Below are positions 36,645-45,484 of a stretch of 64,000 nucleotides of DNA, piece after piece (position 1 is the stretch's first letter; each line of letters begins with the position of its first letter). The stretch is from NCBI RefSeq assembly GCF_003330765.1, contig NZ_CP024903.1:1-64000 (forward strand), written 5' to 3'. Both the position numbers and the translations under genes were made by a program. This DNA comes from Burkholderia pyrrocinia (GTDB taxonomy: Bacteria > Pseudomonadota > Gammaproteobacteria > Burkholderiales > Burkholderiaceae). The notes below the pieces were generated by a model. It saw only the letters and a program-made list of their open reading frames with translations. It was not told the DNA's origin and ran no database searches.

Positions 36645-37733
36645 ATGTCTGCACGCCGCCTCTTCCTCCATGCGATGCGCCGCCGCCTGCTGGCGCTCTG
36701 CGCGTTCGCGACGCTCGCGCCGGCGCTCGCCCACGCCGCGCCGCTGTATCCCGGCGAGGACGCACTGTACGAAAAGGCCGCCGACGAAGGGCTCGTCGTA
36801 TCGTTCGACACGGGCCCGGAATGGGCGAACTGGAAATCGCTGTTCGCCGAATTCCGCAAACGCTACCCGAAGGTCGAGATCACCTACAACGACATCGGCT
36901 CGGCGGCGACGGTCGTCGCGCTCGACAAGTCGCGGCGGCGCCCGCAGGCCGATACCGCGTACTACTTCGCCGCGTCGGCGCTCGATGCTACGGCCAAGGA
37001 CGTGGTCGCCCCGTTCAAGCCGGTCAATTTCGACAAGCTGCCGGCCGTGTTTCGCGCCGCCGACGGCCGGTGGTTCGCCGTGCATTCGCTGAATATCGCC
37101 TTCCTCGTCAACCGGAAGCTCGTCAAGGACGTGCCGCAGCGCTGGTCCGACCTGCTGAAGCCCGAGTACCGCAACGCGGTCGTCTATCTCGATCCGCGCT
37201 CGACCGGGCAGGGGCAGGTCGCCGTGTTCGCGGCCGCCTATGCGAGCGGCGGCAGCGTCGACAATCCGAAGCCGGGCGCGGAATTCTTCGGCAAGCTGAA
37301 GAATGCGGGCAACGTGCTGCGCGTCGAAGGTACGACGCCGTACGCGAAGTTCGTCAAGGGCGAGATTCCGATCCTGATCGGCTATGAAAACGACGGACTC
37401 AAGGCCAAGTACGCGGACGGCATGGGCGATGCGGCTGAAGTCGTGATCCCGCAGGACGGCAGCGTATCGGCACCGTACGCGATGAGTCTCGTGAAGAACG
37501 GCCCGAATCCGGCCGCCGCGCAACTGTGGCTCAACCTGGTGATGAGCGATGTCGGCCAGGCGCTGTTCGCGCAGGGCTACGTGCGCCCGGTCGTGCCCGG
37601 CACGCCGGTCGCGCGGGAGGTTGCCGCGAAGCTGCCGAACGCGCCGCAGGTGCGTCCGCTCGACGTCGCGAAGGCCGCGACGCGCAAGGCCGAGGTCGAC
37701 CAGCTCTGGTCGCAGGCCACGCTCGGCAAGTAA
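36645..37733 (+). CDS. ABC transporter periplasmic substrate-binding protein (family 1)
   Basis: A 362-residue exported protein: N-terminal signal peptide (LFLHAMRRRLLALCAFATLA, ending near AHA at 32), then a bilobed binding fold (EKAADEGLVVSFDTGPEWAN at the start, NAPQVRPLDVAKAA near the end) like PotD/AfuA-type family 1 solute-binding proteins. Which compound it binds is not visible. GGAG at 36634 precedes ATG 36645. It lies between the ATPase gene and the second permease gene. Confidence 0.93.
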   Translation: MSARRLFLHAMRRRLLALCAFATLAPALAHAAPLYPGEDALYEKAADEGLVVSFDTGPEWANWKSLFAEFRKRYPKVEITYNDIGSAATVVALDKSRRRPQADTAYYFAASALDATAKDVVAPFKPVNFDKLPAVFRAADGRWFAVHSLNIAFLVNRKLVKDVPQRWSDLLKPEYRNAVVYLDPRSTGQGQVAVFAAAYASGGSVDNPKPGAEFFGKLKNAGNVLRVEGTTPYAKFVKGEIPILIGYENDGLKAKYADGMGDAAEVVIPQDGSVSAPYAMSLVKNGPNPAAAQLWLNLVMSDVGQALFAQGYVRPVVPGTPVAREVAAKLPNAPQVRPLDVAKAATRKAEVDQLWSQATLGK

Positions 37734-37743
37734 GGGGCGCACG

Positions 37744-38574
37744 ATGCGGGTGTCCTCCATGCAGCGCGGCATCCTGCGCCGCTACGGCGCGGTGCCGGCG
37801 GCCGGGCTGTTCGCGGTGTGCTTCGTGCTGCCGCTCGCCGCGCTCGTCGGCGCTGCGTTCGACGGTGGTGGCCGAGCGTTCGCCGCGGTATTCGGCGATC
37901 CGCTCGTCGCCGACGCGATCGTGCGTTCGCTGGCGCTCGCGATCGGCGCCGGCACGCTGTCCGTCGCCGTCGGCGTGCCGGTCGCGTTCGCGCTGGCCGG
38001 GCAGTCGCCGGCGCGGCGCCGCTGGTCGCTCGCACTGCTCGGCGTGCCGCTGGCGTTCTCCGGTCTCGTGATCGCCTACGGCTTCATCCTCGTGTTCGGC
38101 CGCGCCGGTTTCGTGACGATGCTGCTTGCGTCGCTCGGCGCGGACCCGACCGTCGTCGGCGGTGCGATCTACTCGATGCCGGGGCTCGCTTTCGCGTACG
38201 CGTACTACCTGATCCCGCGCGTCGCGCTGATCCTCTATCCGGCGCTCGCGAATCTCGACCGGCGGCCGCTCGAGGCGGCGCTGACGCTCGGCGCGCGGCC
38301 GTGGCGCGCGTGGTTCGACGTCGCGTGGCGCGAGCTGTGGCCGTCGGTCGCGTCGGCGTGGTGCCTCGTGACGGCGATCGCGCTCGGCACGTACGGCACG
38401 GCGCTTGCGCTGGCCGGCACGCAGATCAACATCCTGCCGCTGCTGATGTACCTGAAGCTGTCCGACGGACAGACCGATTTCTCGCAGGCCGCCGTGCTGT
38501 CGATCGTGCTGACGGCGCTTTGCACCTGTGTTCTTGCATTGGGGGAAGGCCTTGCACGGCAACGACGTCATTGA
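37744..38574 (+). CDS. ABC transporter permease (PotB-like)
   Basis: A 276-residue inner-membrane permease with six predicted helices and the EAA-type loop LEAALTLGARPWRAWFDVAW that contacts the ATPase. It starts 10 bp after the binding-protein gene, so it is clearly in the operon. The 3' end overlaps the LOG-like gene. Confidence 0.92.
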   Translation: MRVSSMQRGILRRYGAVPAAGLFAVCFVLPLAALVGAAFDGGGRAFAAVFGDPLVADAIVRSLALAIGAGTLSVAVGVPVAFALAGQSPARRRWSLALLGVPLAFSGLVIAYGFILVFGRAGFVTMLLASLGADPTVVGGAIYSMPGLAFAYAYYLIPRVALILYPALANLDRRPLEAALTLGARPWRAWFDVAWRELWPSVASAWCLVTAIALGTYGTALALAGTQINILPLLMYLKLSDGQTDFSQAAVLSIVLTALCTCVLALGEGLARQRRH

Positions 38575-39100
38575 ATGGTCGGAAGCCGCGTGCGATGCGC
38601 TCGCGCGGCTCGCGGAACGGCAACGCGGCGCACGGCGGCACCGGATGCCGGTCGGCGTGATCGGGCCGCGCGACGCGACGGAACTGCAGTTGCGCATGGC
38701 CGAACGGATTGCGCACGGGCTCGCGGCGGCGGGCGTCGCGCTCGTCGGCGGCGGCAAGCAGGGCGTGATGGAGGCCGCTGCGCGGGGCGCGCATGCGGCG
38801 GGCGGGTGTGCGATCGGGCTGCTGCCCGAGGACGATGCGCAGCACGCGAATCCGTATCTGACCGTCGCGCTGCCGACCGGGCTCGGTATCACGCGCAACG
38901 CACTGATCGCGCGCGCGTCGTTATGCCTGATCGCAGTAGGCGGCGGCCTCGGCACGCTGTCCGAAATCGCGCTCGGTCTGCAGTGGGGCAAGCCGGTGTT
39001 CACGATTTGCGATGCACCGCAGGTGGCGGGCGTCGAATGCTTCGACGAAGCGGACCGGCTCGTCGCGCGTGTCGCGCAATGGCTGTCCGAATCGGCGTAG
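38528..39100 (+). CDS. LOG-family phosphoribohydrolase (TIGR00725-like)
   Basis: A protein of about 190 residues with the Rossmann-like LOG fold. The hallmark GGGLGTLSE corresponds to the PGGxGTxxE motif of LOG (cytokinin riboside monophosphate phosphoribohydrolase) proteins, and an earlier GGGKQGVMEAAARGA is the second conserved loop. Family members release a base from a nucleoside 5'-monophosphate. The start is uncertain: GTG 38528 or TTG 38549 overlap the permease gene, and the next ATG is at 38645 inside the conserved domain. Its place at the end of an importer operon hints that the imported compound is base- or nucleotide-related, which is inference. Confidence 0.8.
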   Translation: MFLHWGKALHGNDVIEWSEAACDALARLAERQRGARRHRMPVGVIGPRDATELQLRMAERIAHGLAAAGVALVGGGKQGVMEAAARGAHAAGGCAIGLLPEDDAQHANPYLTVALPTGLGITRNALIARASLCLIAVGGGLGTLSEIALGLQWGKPVFTICDAPQVAGVECFDEADRLVARVAQWLSESA

Positions 39101-39178
39101 GTCGGCATCCCGCCTGACGGGATGTGTCGTATCCGGTGGTATCGGATGGTATCGATTGAATAAATAGGAATCCTCTAC

Positions 39179-40378
39179 ATGAAGAAGATCACATTCGCAT
39201 TGTGCGTCGCCGGTGGCCTCTGCACCACTGCGCATGCGCAAGGCACCGTCACGCTCTACGGGATCGTCGACGCGGGGTTGGGGTACACGAGCAACCAGCG
39301 CGTCGCGACGGGCAAGGGTTCGCTCGGTTCGCCGGTCGCGTATCACGGCGCGTCGAGTTACAGCTTCGCGAGCGGGACGTGGTCCGGCAGCCGCTGGGGG
39401 CTGAAAGGCAAGGAAGACCTCGGCGACGGGCTCGCGGCCGTCTTCCAGATCGAGAACGGCTTCAACATCGGCACCGGGCAGCTCGGCCAGGGCGGCCGGA
39501 TGTTCGGCCGCCAGGCGTGGCTGGGGCTGTCGAGCACGCGCTACGGCACATTGACGATGGGCCGGCAGTACGATCCGATCGTCGATTTCGTCGGCACGAT
39601 CGGGCCGGGCTCGTTCCTGACCGGCATGGGTGCGCATCCGGGCGATCTCGACAACATCGACAACCAGGCGCGCGAGAACAACTCGGTCAAGTACGTGAGC
39701 CCGAAATTCGGCGGATTCACGTTCGGCGCGCTGTACGGCTTCGGCAACCAGGCGGGCAGTGCGAAAAACCAGAACACGTGGAGCGTCGGCGGCCAGTACG
39801 TGAACGGGCCGTTCGCGGTCGGCGCGGCGTACCTGTATGCGACCAATGCATTTGGCGCGAACGGCGGCGCATGGACCGGCTCGTACGACGGTACGTTCGC
39901 GTCGTCGATCAACGAAGGCTTTGCGTCGTCGAAGAGCATGCAGATCGTCGCGGCCGCGTCGACCTACCAGATCGGCGCGGTGACGCTGGGCCTGTCGTAC
40001 AGCAACACGCAGTACCGGGCGGGCGCGTTCTCGACGTTCGCCGGCACGGCGACCTATAACTCGATCGGCGGCACGGCGTCGTGGCAGGTGTCGCCGGCGC
40101 TGCGTGTCGCGGCGGGCTACGACTTCACGCGCGGCAGTTCGGTCGACGGCGAAGCCGCGCCGAAGTATCACCAGCTGAACCTGGCCTCGTATTACTACCT
40201 GTCGAAGCGGACGGCGCTGTACGGCCTCGTCGGCTACCAGAAGGCGAGCGGCAAGACGCTCGATCCGTACGGCAACGTCGTCAACGCGACGGCGTCGGTC
40301 GGCGACGTCGGCAACGGCATCTCGTCCGCCGGCGACACGCAGACGCTCGTGCGGATCGGCGTGCGGCATACGTTCTGA
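39179..40378 (+). CDS. Gram-negative porin (Burkholderia OmpC-like)
   Basis: A 399-residue outer-membrane trimeric porin of the 16-strand type. It has a signal peptide (ITFALCVAGGLCTTAHA, cleaved before QGTVTLYGIVDAG), the classic opening strand GTVTLYGIVDAGLGY, the GSRWGLKGKEDLG turn and FGRQAWLGLSS of the eyelet region, and ends in the aromatic F (RIGVRHTF) needed for outer-membrane insertion. AGGAA at 39166 precedes the ATG. A terminator follows directly. Confidence 0.96.
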   Translation: MKKITFALCVAGGLCTTAHAQGTVTLYGIVDAGLGYTSNQRVATGKGSLGSPVAYHGASSYSFASGTWSGSRWGLKGKEDLGDGLAAVFQIENGFNIGTGQLGQGGRMFGRQAWLGLSSTRYGTLTMGRQYDPIVDFVGTIGPGSFLTGMGAHPGDLDNIDNQARENNSVKYVSPKFGGFTFGALYGFGNQAGSAKNQNTWSVGGQYVNGPFAVGAAYLYATNAFGANGGAWTGSYDGTFASSINEGFASSKSMQIVAAASTYQIGAVTLGLSYSNTQYRAGAFSTFAGTATYNSIGGTASWQVSPALRVAAGYDFTRGSSVDGEAAPKYHQLNLASYYYLSKRTALYGLVGYQKASGKTLDPYGNVVNATASVGDVGNGISSAGDTQTLVRIGVRHTF

Positions 40379-40410
40379 TCGCTAGGCGGAATTTTCTCCG
40401 GCGCTTTGAT

Positions 40411-40442
40411 GCGGCCCTCGTGCGATACGGGGGCCGCTTTTT
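40411..40442 (+). terminator. Rho-independent terminator of the porin gene
   Basis: GCGGCCC (40411-40417) and GGGCCGC (40431-40437) form a 7-bp stem followed by five T residues. It lies 33 bp past the porin stop codon. Confidence 0.88.
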
Positions 40443-40696
40443 CATGCGCGGCGCGATGGCCGGCAGCGGTCACAGGAGTGATTGAATTTCGGGGCGCGCA
40501 GTACTTTGCCTCCGGCCCGGGCAAGTTGGTTTCTCCGGTGGCGGCGCGGAACCTGGCGACGTTCTGTCGAGCAACTCGACGATTGGGCGCAGACGTCGTT
40601 CCTGCCTGCGCCGAGCGCTGCGCCAACGCCGGCGCCACGCACACCGAAACGACGCGCCCGCGAAGATTCGACCACCGGCGAGTGCCAGGCAGGCCA
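40443..40696. other. Intergenic stretch between porin terminator and IclR gene
   Basis: About 250 bp with no supportable gene or regulatory site. It marks the left side of a region (about 40.4-45.4 kb) that appears less GC-extreme than its surroundings. Confidence 0.4.
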
Positions 40697-41506
40697 CTAT
40701 CCCTGCGCCCCCAGCCGAATTTTTTCGCCGATGGCTCGCGCCGCGTGCTGCAACGGCTCCAGGCATGTGTCGAGGATCTGCCGTTCGCCGGCGAGGGGGA
40801 GTATCCATACGACGCAGAGGCAGGCAATCGCATGGTCTTGATCGAGTATCGGCACGGCCAGCGCCCCGAAGCGCTCCGGTGAGTCCTGGCTGGTGTGCGA
40901 CGCGTTGCGCGTCGCGTAGCCTTGCCGGCGAACCTGCGCAATCATCCGGCTCGGTTCGTCCGCCTGCAATGCGGCCCGATCCGCTTCGTCTCGCGAGTGG
41001 CGCAGCGCGGCGAGGATCTCCTGCCGTTCCGCATCGGGGCAAAACGACAGATAACAGCGTCCGAGAGAGGATCGCAACATCGACGGGCGGGATCCGAGCA
41101 CCCGCCAGTTGGCCGCGATGCTGTTGCGCGCGTGAGGGCCATCGAGACTGAGCATGGCGACGCCATCGCGCACGCCCATGTCGGTCGGCCAGGGCACACG
41201 GCGCTGCAGCGTTGCGCGTGGTTCCGATGCCAGTTCGGCAAGGCGTGCATGCCGGATGGTCGCGGGAGGCGGTGCCGAGGCTTGCGGCGCAAGTGCGTAG
41301 CGGCCGCTGTCGACGTGGTACTGAATCCATCCCGATTCACGAAGCGTTTTCAGCACGCGGGCCAGCGTTGCCTTGGGAAGCGCCGTTTGTGCCCGAAGCT
41401 CCGAAAACGTCGCGGCGCACGTGCCGTCCAGCGCAGTCAATACGTCCAGGCCGCGCTTCAGCGAATTGATCGATTTCACTCCTGAAACCTGGCTGCTTCG
41501 GAGCAT
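40697..41506 (-). CDS. IclR-family transcriptional regulator
   Basis: A 269-residue IclR protein: a winged helix-turn-helix at residues about 12-75 (SINSLKRGLDVLTALDGTCA, KATLARVLKTLRESGWIQYH) and an effector domain including LGRCYLSFCPDAERQEIL and AVPILDQDHAIACLCVVW. It diverges from the oxidase-epimerase-MFS operon at 41653 and is the likely substrate-responsive regulator. The start at 41506 was taken as the first ATG before the DNA-binding domain. Confidence 0.92.
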   Translation of the reverse strand: MLRSSQVSGVKSINSLKRGLDVLTALDGTCAATFSELRAQTALPKATLARVLKTLRESGWIQYHVDSGRYALAPQASAPPPATIRHARLAELASEPRATLQRRVPWPTDMGVRDGVAMLSLDGPHARNSIAANWRVLGSRPSMLRSSLGRCYLSFCPDAERQEILAALRHSRDEADRAALQADEPSRMIAQVRRQGYATRNASHTSQDSPERFGALAVPILDQDHAIACLCVVWILPLAGERQILDTCLEPLQHAARAIGEKIRLGAQG

Positions 41507-41652
41507 GTCGGCGTCCTTTGGGTTCGCGTGGTGAAACTATACCTCGCACGCCTTTGCAGCATCCGACAGAATGCCTCGACTGCCGCCGCGACGATCGACG
41601 CCGACGAAATCGCAGGTGGCACATTCATTAAATGTGAAGAGGAGTCCGGAAG

Positions 41653-42918
41653 ATGAATGTCGTCGTCGTCGGGGCGGGAGTCGTGGGCGTCACGACCGCC
41701 TATTTCCTGCAAGACAACGGATGCCAGGTCACGGTCGTCGACCGGCAAGCGGACCCGGCGATGGAATGCAGCCACGCCAACGGCGGCTTTCTGTCGGCCG
41801 GCCTGTCGGCACCGTGGTCCGCGCCGGGTGCGGTGGGGATGGCCTTCCGCTCGCTGTTCGACAGATCGGCGCCATTCAAGTGGCGGCCCGATTTCTCGCT
41901 GCGCCAGATCGCGTGGATGATGCGATCGCTCAAGGCGTGCCGGCCGGATCGATTCGCCGTCAACCGCGCGAGGCTGACGCGGCTCGCCATGTATTCCCAC
42001 GTGTGCCGGCATGACATCGAATCCGCTGTCGGCATCGACTATCGTCGCAGCCAGGACGGTGTACTGCAGATCTACCGTGAGCCGGTGCCGCGCACGCTGG
42101 TGGACGGCCATGTCGGCTACCTCCACGCCATGGGGATCACCGGCGCGTTCCTGTCGCCCGAGCAGGTGTTCGCCATGGAGCCGGCATTGGCGCAATCGTC
42201 GCCGGGGCTTTTCGGCGCGTTGCATCTGCCCGGCGACCAGTCCGGGGATTGCCGGCGCTTCACCGGCGCGCTTGCGGCCGTCGTGCAGCGTCAGGGCGGC
42301 ACGTTCCTGTGGAATACGCCGGTCGACCGCATCGAAATCGAAGCATCAGGGCGCTCGGGCACGCGCATCAAGCAGTTGATCTCGCACGACGTCGAATTGT
42401 CCGCCGATGCGGTTGTCATTGCCGCCGGCTGCGACACATCGATGCTGCTCGACCGGATCGTCCCGATGCCCGTGTATCCCGTCAAAGGCTACTCGATGAC
42501 CGCCACGCTGCTCGACCCGGAGCGCGCGCCTCGACATTCGATGTTCGACTTCTCGTGCAAGACGGGGATTGCCCGCCTTGGCGACCAGATCCGGGTTTCC
42601 GGCATCGCCGAGGTCGTCGGCAACGATCATCGAATCGACCCGGCGCGATGCCGGCAACTGGCAAGCACCTTCGAAGCGATCTTCCCGAAGGCGGCGGATC
42701 TGGGCGCGCCGGCCTTCTGGACAGGATTTCGCCCCACCTTGCCCGACGGCGTGCCTTTCGTCTGCCCCACGCCGCTGGCCAACCTTTTCGTCAACGCCGG
42801 ACACGGCGGCAGCGGATGGTCCACAGCGTGCGGGGCCGGCAAGCTGATGGCGGACATCGTCGTCGGCAACCGGCCCGAGCTCGATGCGATGGACTACGCA
42901 TTGCGGCGGCCGGACTGA
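41653..42918 (+). CDS. FAD-dependent oxidoreductase, D-amino acid dehydrogenase (DadA-like)
   Basis: A 421-residue flavoprotein of the DAO superfamily. The Rossmann motif VVVGAGVVGVTTAYFL is at residues 3-18, PVYPVKGYSMTATLLD is the conserved substrate-side segment of DadA, and GHGGSGWSTACGAGKLMADI closes the FAD site. DadA enzymes oxidise D-amino acids to keto acids. GAGGAG before the ATG gives a good start. It is the first gene of a three-gene operon with an epimerase and an MFS transporter, which argues for import and oxidation of a specific compound rather than general D-amino-acid use. Confidence 0.88.
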   Translation: MNVVVVGAGVVGVTTAYFLQDNGCQVTVVDRQADPAMECSHANGGFLSAGLSAPWSAPGAVGMAFRSLFDRSAPFKWRPDFSLRQIAWMMRSLKACRPDRFAVNRARLTRLAMYSHVCRHDIESAVGIDYRRSQDGVLQIYREPVPRTLVDGHVGYLHAMGITGAFLSPEQVFAMEPALAQSSPGLFGALHLPGDQSGDCRRFTGALAAVVQRQGGTFLWNTPVDRIEIEASGRSGTRIKQLISHDVELSADAVVIAAGCDTSMLLDRIVPMPVYPVKGYSMTATLLDPERAPRHSMFDFSCKTGIARLGDQIRVSGIAEVVGNDHRIDPARCRQLASTFEAIFPKAADLGAPAFWTGFRPTLPDGVPFVCPTPLANLFVNAGHGGSGWSTACGAGKLMADIVVGNRPELDAMDYALRRPD

Positions 42919-43023
42919 TCGCGCTGCCCGGCAACATGACCGTGCCTGCATGCCGGTTCGCCTTCGCCGCGTTGCCCTGACGACATATCACGCCGGCCCA
43001 TGCGCCCGGCAAGGAGAAAAACG

Positions 43024-43983
43024 TTGACCATCCTGATCACGGGAGCGGGCCTGATCGGCCGGCTGACTGCCGCGCAGTTGCGCGCGCAAGGGGAAACCGT
43101 CCTGCTGGCGGACATCCGGCCGGCGACGGGCGACGATGCGGGCGGCCTCCCTTTCGTCCAGGCGGACGTGACCGACTGGCCCGGCCTGTGCGATCTGATC
43201 CGGCAGCACGGCGTGCGCTCGATCGTGCATACCGCCGCGATGCTGACGCCTGCAATCCGGCGCGACCCGCTGGCCGGCGTGCGGACCAACATCATGGGGA
43301 CTGTTCATGTACTGGAGGCGTCCCGGCTGTTTGCGCTGCGAAGGGTGGTGATCGCGAGTTCCACCATCGTCACGTACTCGACGTTCGGATCATTGCCGCC
43401 GACGCCGATTCCGGAGGATTTCGCCAGCCTGTCGGTCAGCGAACGGCCGGGCAGTCTCTATGCATGCACCAAGGTGGCGGGCGAGCACCTGGCGCTGGCC
43501 TATGCGCAGCAATACCAGGTGGATGCCTGCGTGCTCCGTTATGCGGCGGTATTGGGCGACGAGCCGGAAGGGGCGTCCAGCGTGCCAGGAAGGATGCTCG
43601 AATGCCTGTTGCACGCGGGCCGAAACGGCATTCCGGCCCGATACGACGATCAGTGCCTGCTCTGGGGCGGCCGCGAGGAGTTCATCGACGCGCGCGATTG
43701 CGCGGCCGCGACGGTCGCCGCACTGCGGGTAACGAACCCGACGCAGCGCGTCTACAACGTCGCCACCGGCCGTCACGTCACCTTCGACGAACTCGTCGCG
43801 ATCGTGAGGCGGCACTTTCCCGCGCTGCGCGTCGAAGGCGTACCGCTTCCACGAGGCGGCTTGTCCGGTTTCGCGTTCCAGCGGCCCGCGCCGTCGGATG
43901 TCGGCGCGGCCTGGCGCGAGCTGGGCTTTCGCGCCCGCTATTCGCTCGAAGACACGGTCGCGCATCTGGTCGGCGCGGGCTGA
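43024..43983 (+). CDS. NAD-dependent epimerase/dehydratase
   Basis: A 319-residue extended SDR. The NAD-binding motif ITGAGLIG is near residue 4; the catalytic Y-x-x-x-K appears as YACTKVAGEHL near 153, and ADVTDW and HTAAM are the usual NAD-loop segments. TTG at 43024 is chosen as start because AAGGAG at 43011-43016 is ideally spaced and the protein then begins MTILITGAG; ATG 43000 would add eight residues without a ribosome-binding site. Members epimerise or dehydrate sugar nucleotides or sugar acids; the substrate is not visible. Confidence 0.85.
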   Translation: MTILITGAGLIGRLTAAQLRAQGETVLLADIRPATGDDAGGLPFVQADVTDWPGLCDLIRQHGVRSIVHTAAMLTPAIRRDPLAGVRTNIMGTVHVLEASRLFALRRVVIASSTIVTYSTFGSLPPTPIPEDFASLSVSERPGSLYACTKVAGEHLALAYAQQYQVDACVLRYAAVLGDEPEGASSVPGRMLECLLHAGRNGIPARYDDQCLLWGGREEFIDARDCAAATVAALRVTNPTQRVYNVATGRHVTFDELVAIVRRHFPALRVEGVPLPRGGLSGFAFQRPAPSDVGAAWRELGFRARYSLEDTVAHLVGAG

Positions 43984-44060
43984 GCCTTGCGGGAAGGGGC
44001 TATCTGCGCGACATCACGCAACACGACAAGACCGGGACGTCGATCCCGAAAGGAGGAGCC

Positions 44061-45341
44061 ATGAATAACCGTTCTGCCAGATGGTGGGGCGTGCTTGCGT
44101 TGTTTGCAGTCGCCGCCATCTCGTACGTCGACCGTATCAATATCGCGGTGCTGGTCACCGATAGCCGCTTCCTGCAGCATTTCGGCCTGGCCGCAGAGGA
44201 CCGCGTCTCCCAGGGATGGCTGGCCACGGCCTTCATGCTCGGCTACGGGTTCTCGTCATTCCTGTTGACGCCGCTTTGCGCCGCGCGCCTTGGCGTCCGT
44301 CGAAGCCTGCTGTGCGGGCTGGCCTTCTGGGGCGTGATCAACGGCGCGGCGCCGATGTTCAGTTCCTACGACATGCTGCTGGCATCCCGCGTATTGCTCG
44401 GTATCGCCGAAGGGCCGCTGTTTCCGCTGGCATCCGCCTATATCAAGACGCATTTCGACGCCGCCGAAAACGGCAAGCCGAATGCGCTCGTCAACATGGG
44501 CACCGGCGTCGGGCTCGCGATCGGTTATCCGCTGGTGGGTCACCTCGTCGCCGGTCTTCGTTGGGAAGGCTCGTTCTACGCGATCGGGCTGCTCAATGCC
44601 GTGTTGGGCATCCCGCTGGTGCTGGCGTTCGTGCACACGCGGCGAGGTACGGGGGGCGAGACGTCCATGCTGCCTGCGGCCGCCCGAACCGACAGCATGA
44701 TGCGTGGCGCGCTGCGGACGGAACATCTGGCCTGCCTGACGCTACTGACTTCGGCGATGCTCGCTTATCTGTGGGGGAGCGGCAACTGGCTGCCCACCTA
44801 CCTGAAGGAAGCGCGCGGCTTCTCGCTGAAGGAAATGGGGTGGCTCGCGTCGCTGCCGCAGTATGCGCTCGTGCTGGGCATGTTCCTGGGCGGGCTGCTG
44901 CTGGATCGCCTGCGTCGGGACCGGCGCCCGGTTGTGTTCATCGTCGCGAGCGCATGCGTGGCCGTTTTCACGCTGATCGCCATCAGCACGACGGCCCCCT
45001 ATCTGGCCATCTGCGGATTGATTGCCGCGAATCTGTGCTGCGGGTTGTTTCTCCCGGCCATTCCGAGCACCGCGCAACGTCTCGCGCGTCAGGAGCATAT
45101 CGCCGGCGCGTTCGGCATCATCAACGGCGTCGGCAGTCTCGTCGCGAGCCTCATGCCGACCCTGATGGGCGGGGTGATCGGTGCCGTCTCCGCCTCCAGC
45201 GGACGGGCCGCCGGCTTCTTCGCCGGATTCTCGCTGCTGATTGGCGCGCAGTGCGTCGTGCTGGCGTGCGGCGTGCGGCTTTGGGTCGGCGAGCGGGAAA
45301 AGTATGCGGCGCGTTCTCGCGCCGACCGAGTTCCGGGCTGA
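44061..45341 (+). CDS. MFS transporter
   Basis: A 426-residue major-facilitator protein with 12 predicted helices. The opening RWWGVLALFAVAAISYVDRI, with the conserved Y-x-D-R in helix 1, and the loop after helix 2 (AARLGVRRSLLCGL) point to the anion/sugar-acid branch (ACS/GalP-type, such as hexuronate or phthalate transporters). AAGGAGGAG precedes the ATG. It closes the oxidase-epimerase operon 77 bp downstream of the epimerase. Its substrate is presumably the compound oxidised by the first gene. Confidence 0.9.
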   Translation: MNNRSARWWGVLALFAVAAISYVDRINIAVLVTDSRFLQHFGLAAEDRVSQGWLATAFMLGYGFSSFLLTPLCAARLGVRRSLLCGLAFWGVINGAAPMFSSYDMLLASRVLLGIAEGPLFPLASAYIKTHFDAAENGKPNALVNMGTGVGLAIGYPLVGHLVAGLRWEGSFYAIGLLNAVLGIPLVLAFVHTRRGTGGETSMLPAAARTDSMMRGALRTEHLACLTLLTSAMLAYLWGSGNWLPTYLKEARGFSLKEMGWLASLPQYALVLGMFLGGLLLDRLRRDRRPVVFIVASACVAVFTLIAISTTAPYLAICGLIAANLCCGLFLPAIPSTAQRLARQEHIAGAFGIINGVGSLVASLMPTLMGGVIGAVSASSGRAAGFFAGFSLLIGAQCVVLACGVRLWVGEREKYAARSRADRVPG

Positions 45342-45380
45342 ACAAGGCGGTGTGCGCTGCGCCGCCGCGAACGGCGCGGC

Positions 45381-45406
45381 GCGCCTGCTTCACGCGCCTG
45401 CTTCAC
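45381..45406. repeat. 13-bp direct repeat, two tandem copies
   Basis: GCGCCTGCTTCAC occurs at 45381-45393 and again at 45394-45406, and its second copy runs into the start of the 57-bp fragment. It may mark a recombination junction. Confidence 0.85.
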
Positions 45407-45457
45407 CGCAAACAGCGTCAGGTTCATGAAGATCTTGAACGCGTAGCCGAGCGTGAC
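45401..45457 (-). repeat. 57-bp exact copy of the 3' end of the DUF2474 gene
   Basis: All 57 bases are identical to 47308-47364, the last 19 codons (before the stop) of the small gene that follows cydB. In this copy the stop codon is absent and no gene is formed; the same strand orientation is kept. It lies 60 bp after the MFS gene stop and beside a 13-bp tandem duplication. Confidence 0.95.
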
Positions 45458-45484
45458 AGTGCTACACCGTCCGCACCCCGCCGT

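Noticed and set aside
40443-40696. Insertion-sequence boundary beside the porin
   Set aside because: No terminal inverted repeats, target duplication or transposase could be found.
45089-45427. Minus-strand frame starting in the 57-bp fragment and running into the MFS gene
   Set aside because: It begins inside a truncated gene copy and continues antisense to the transporter gene.
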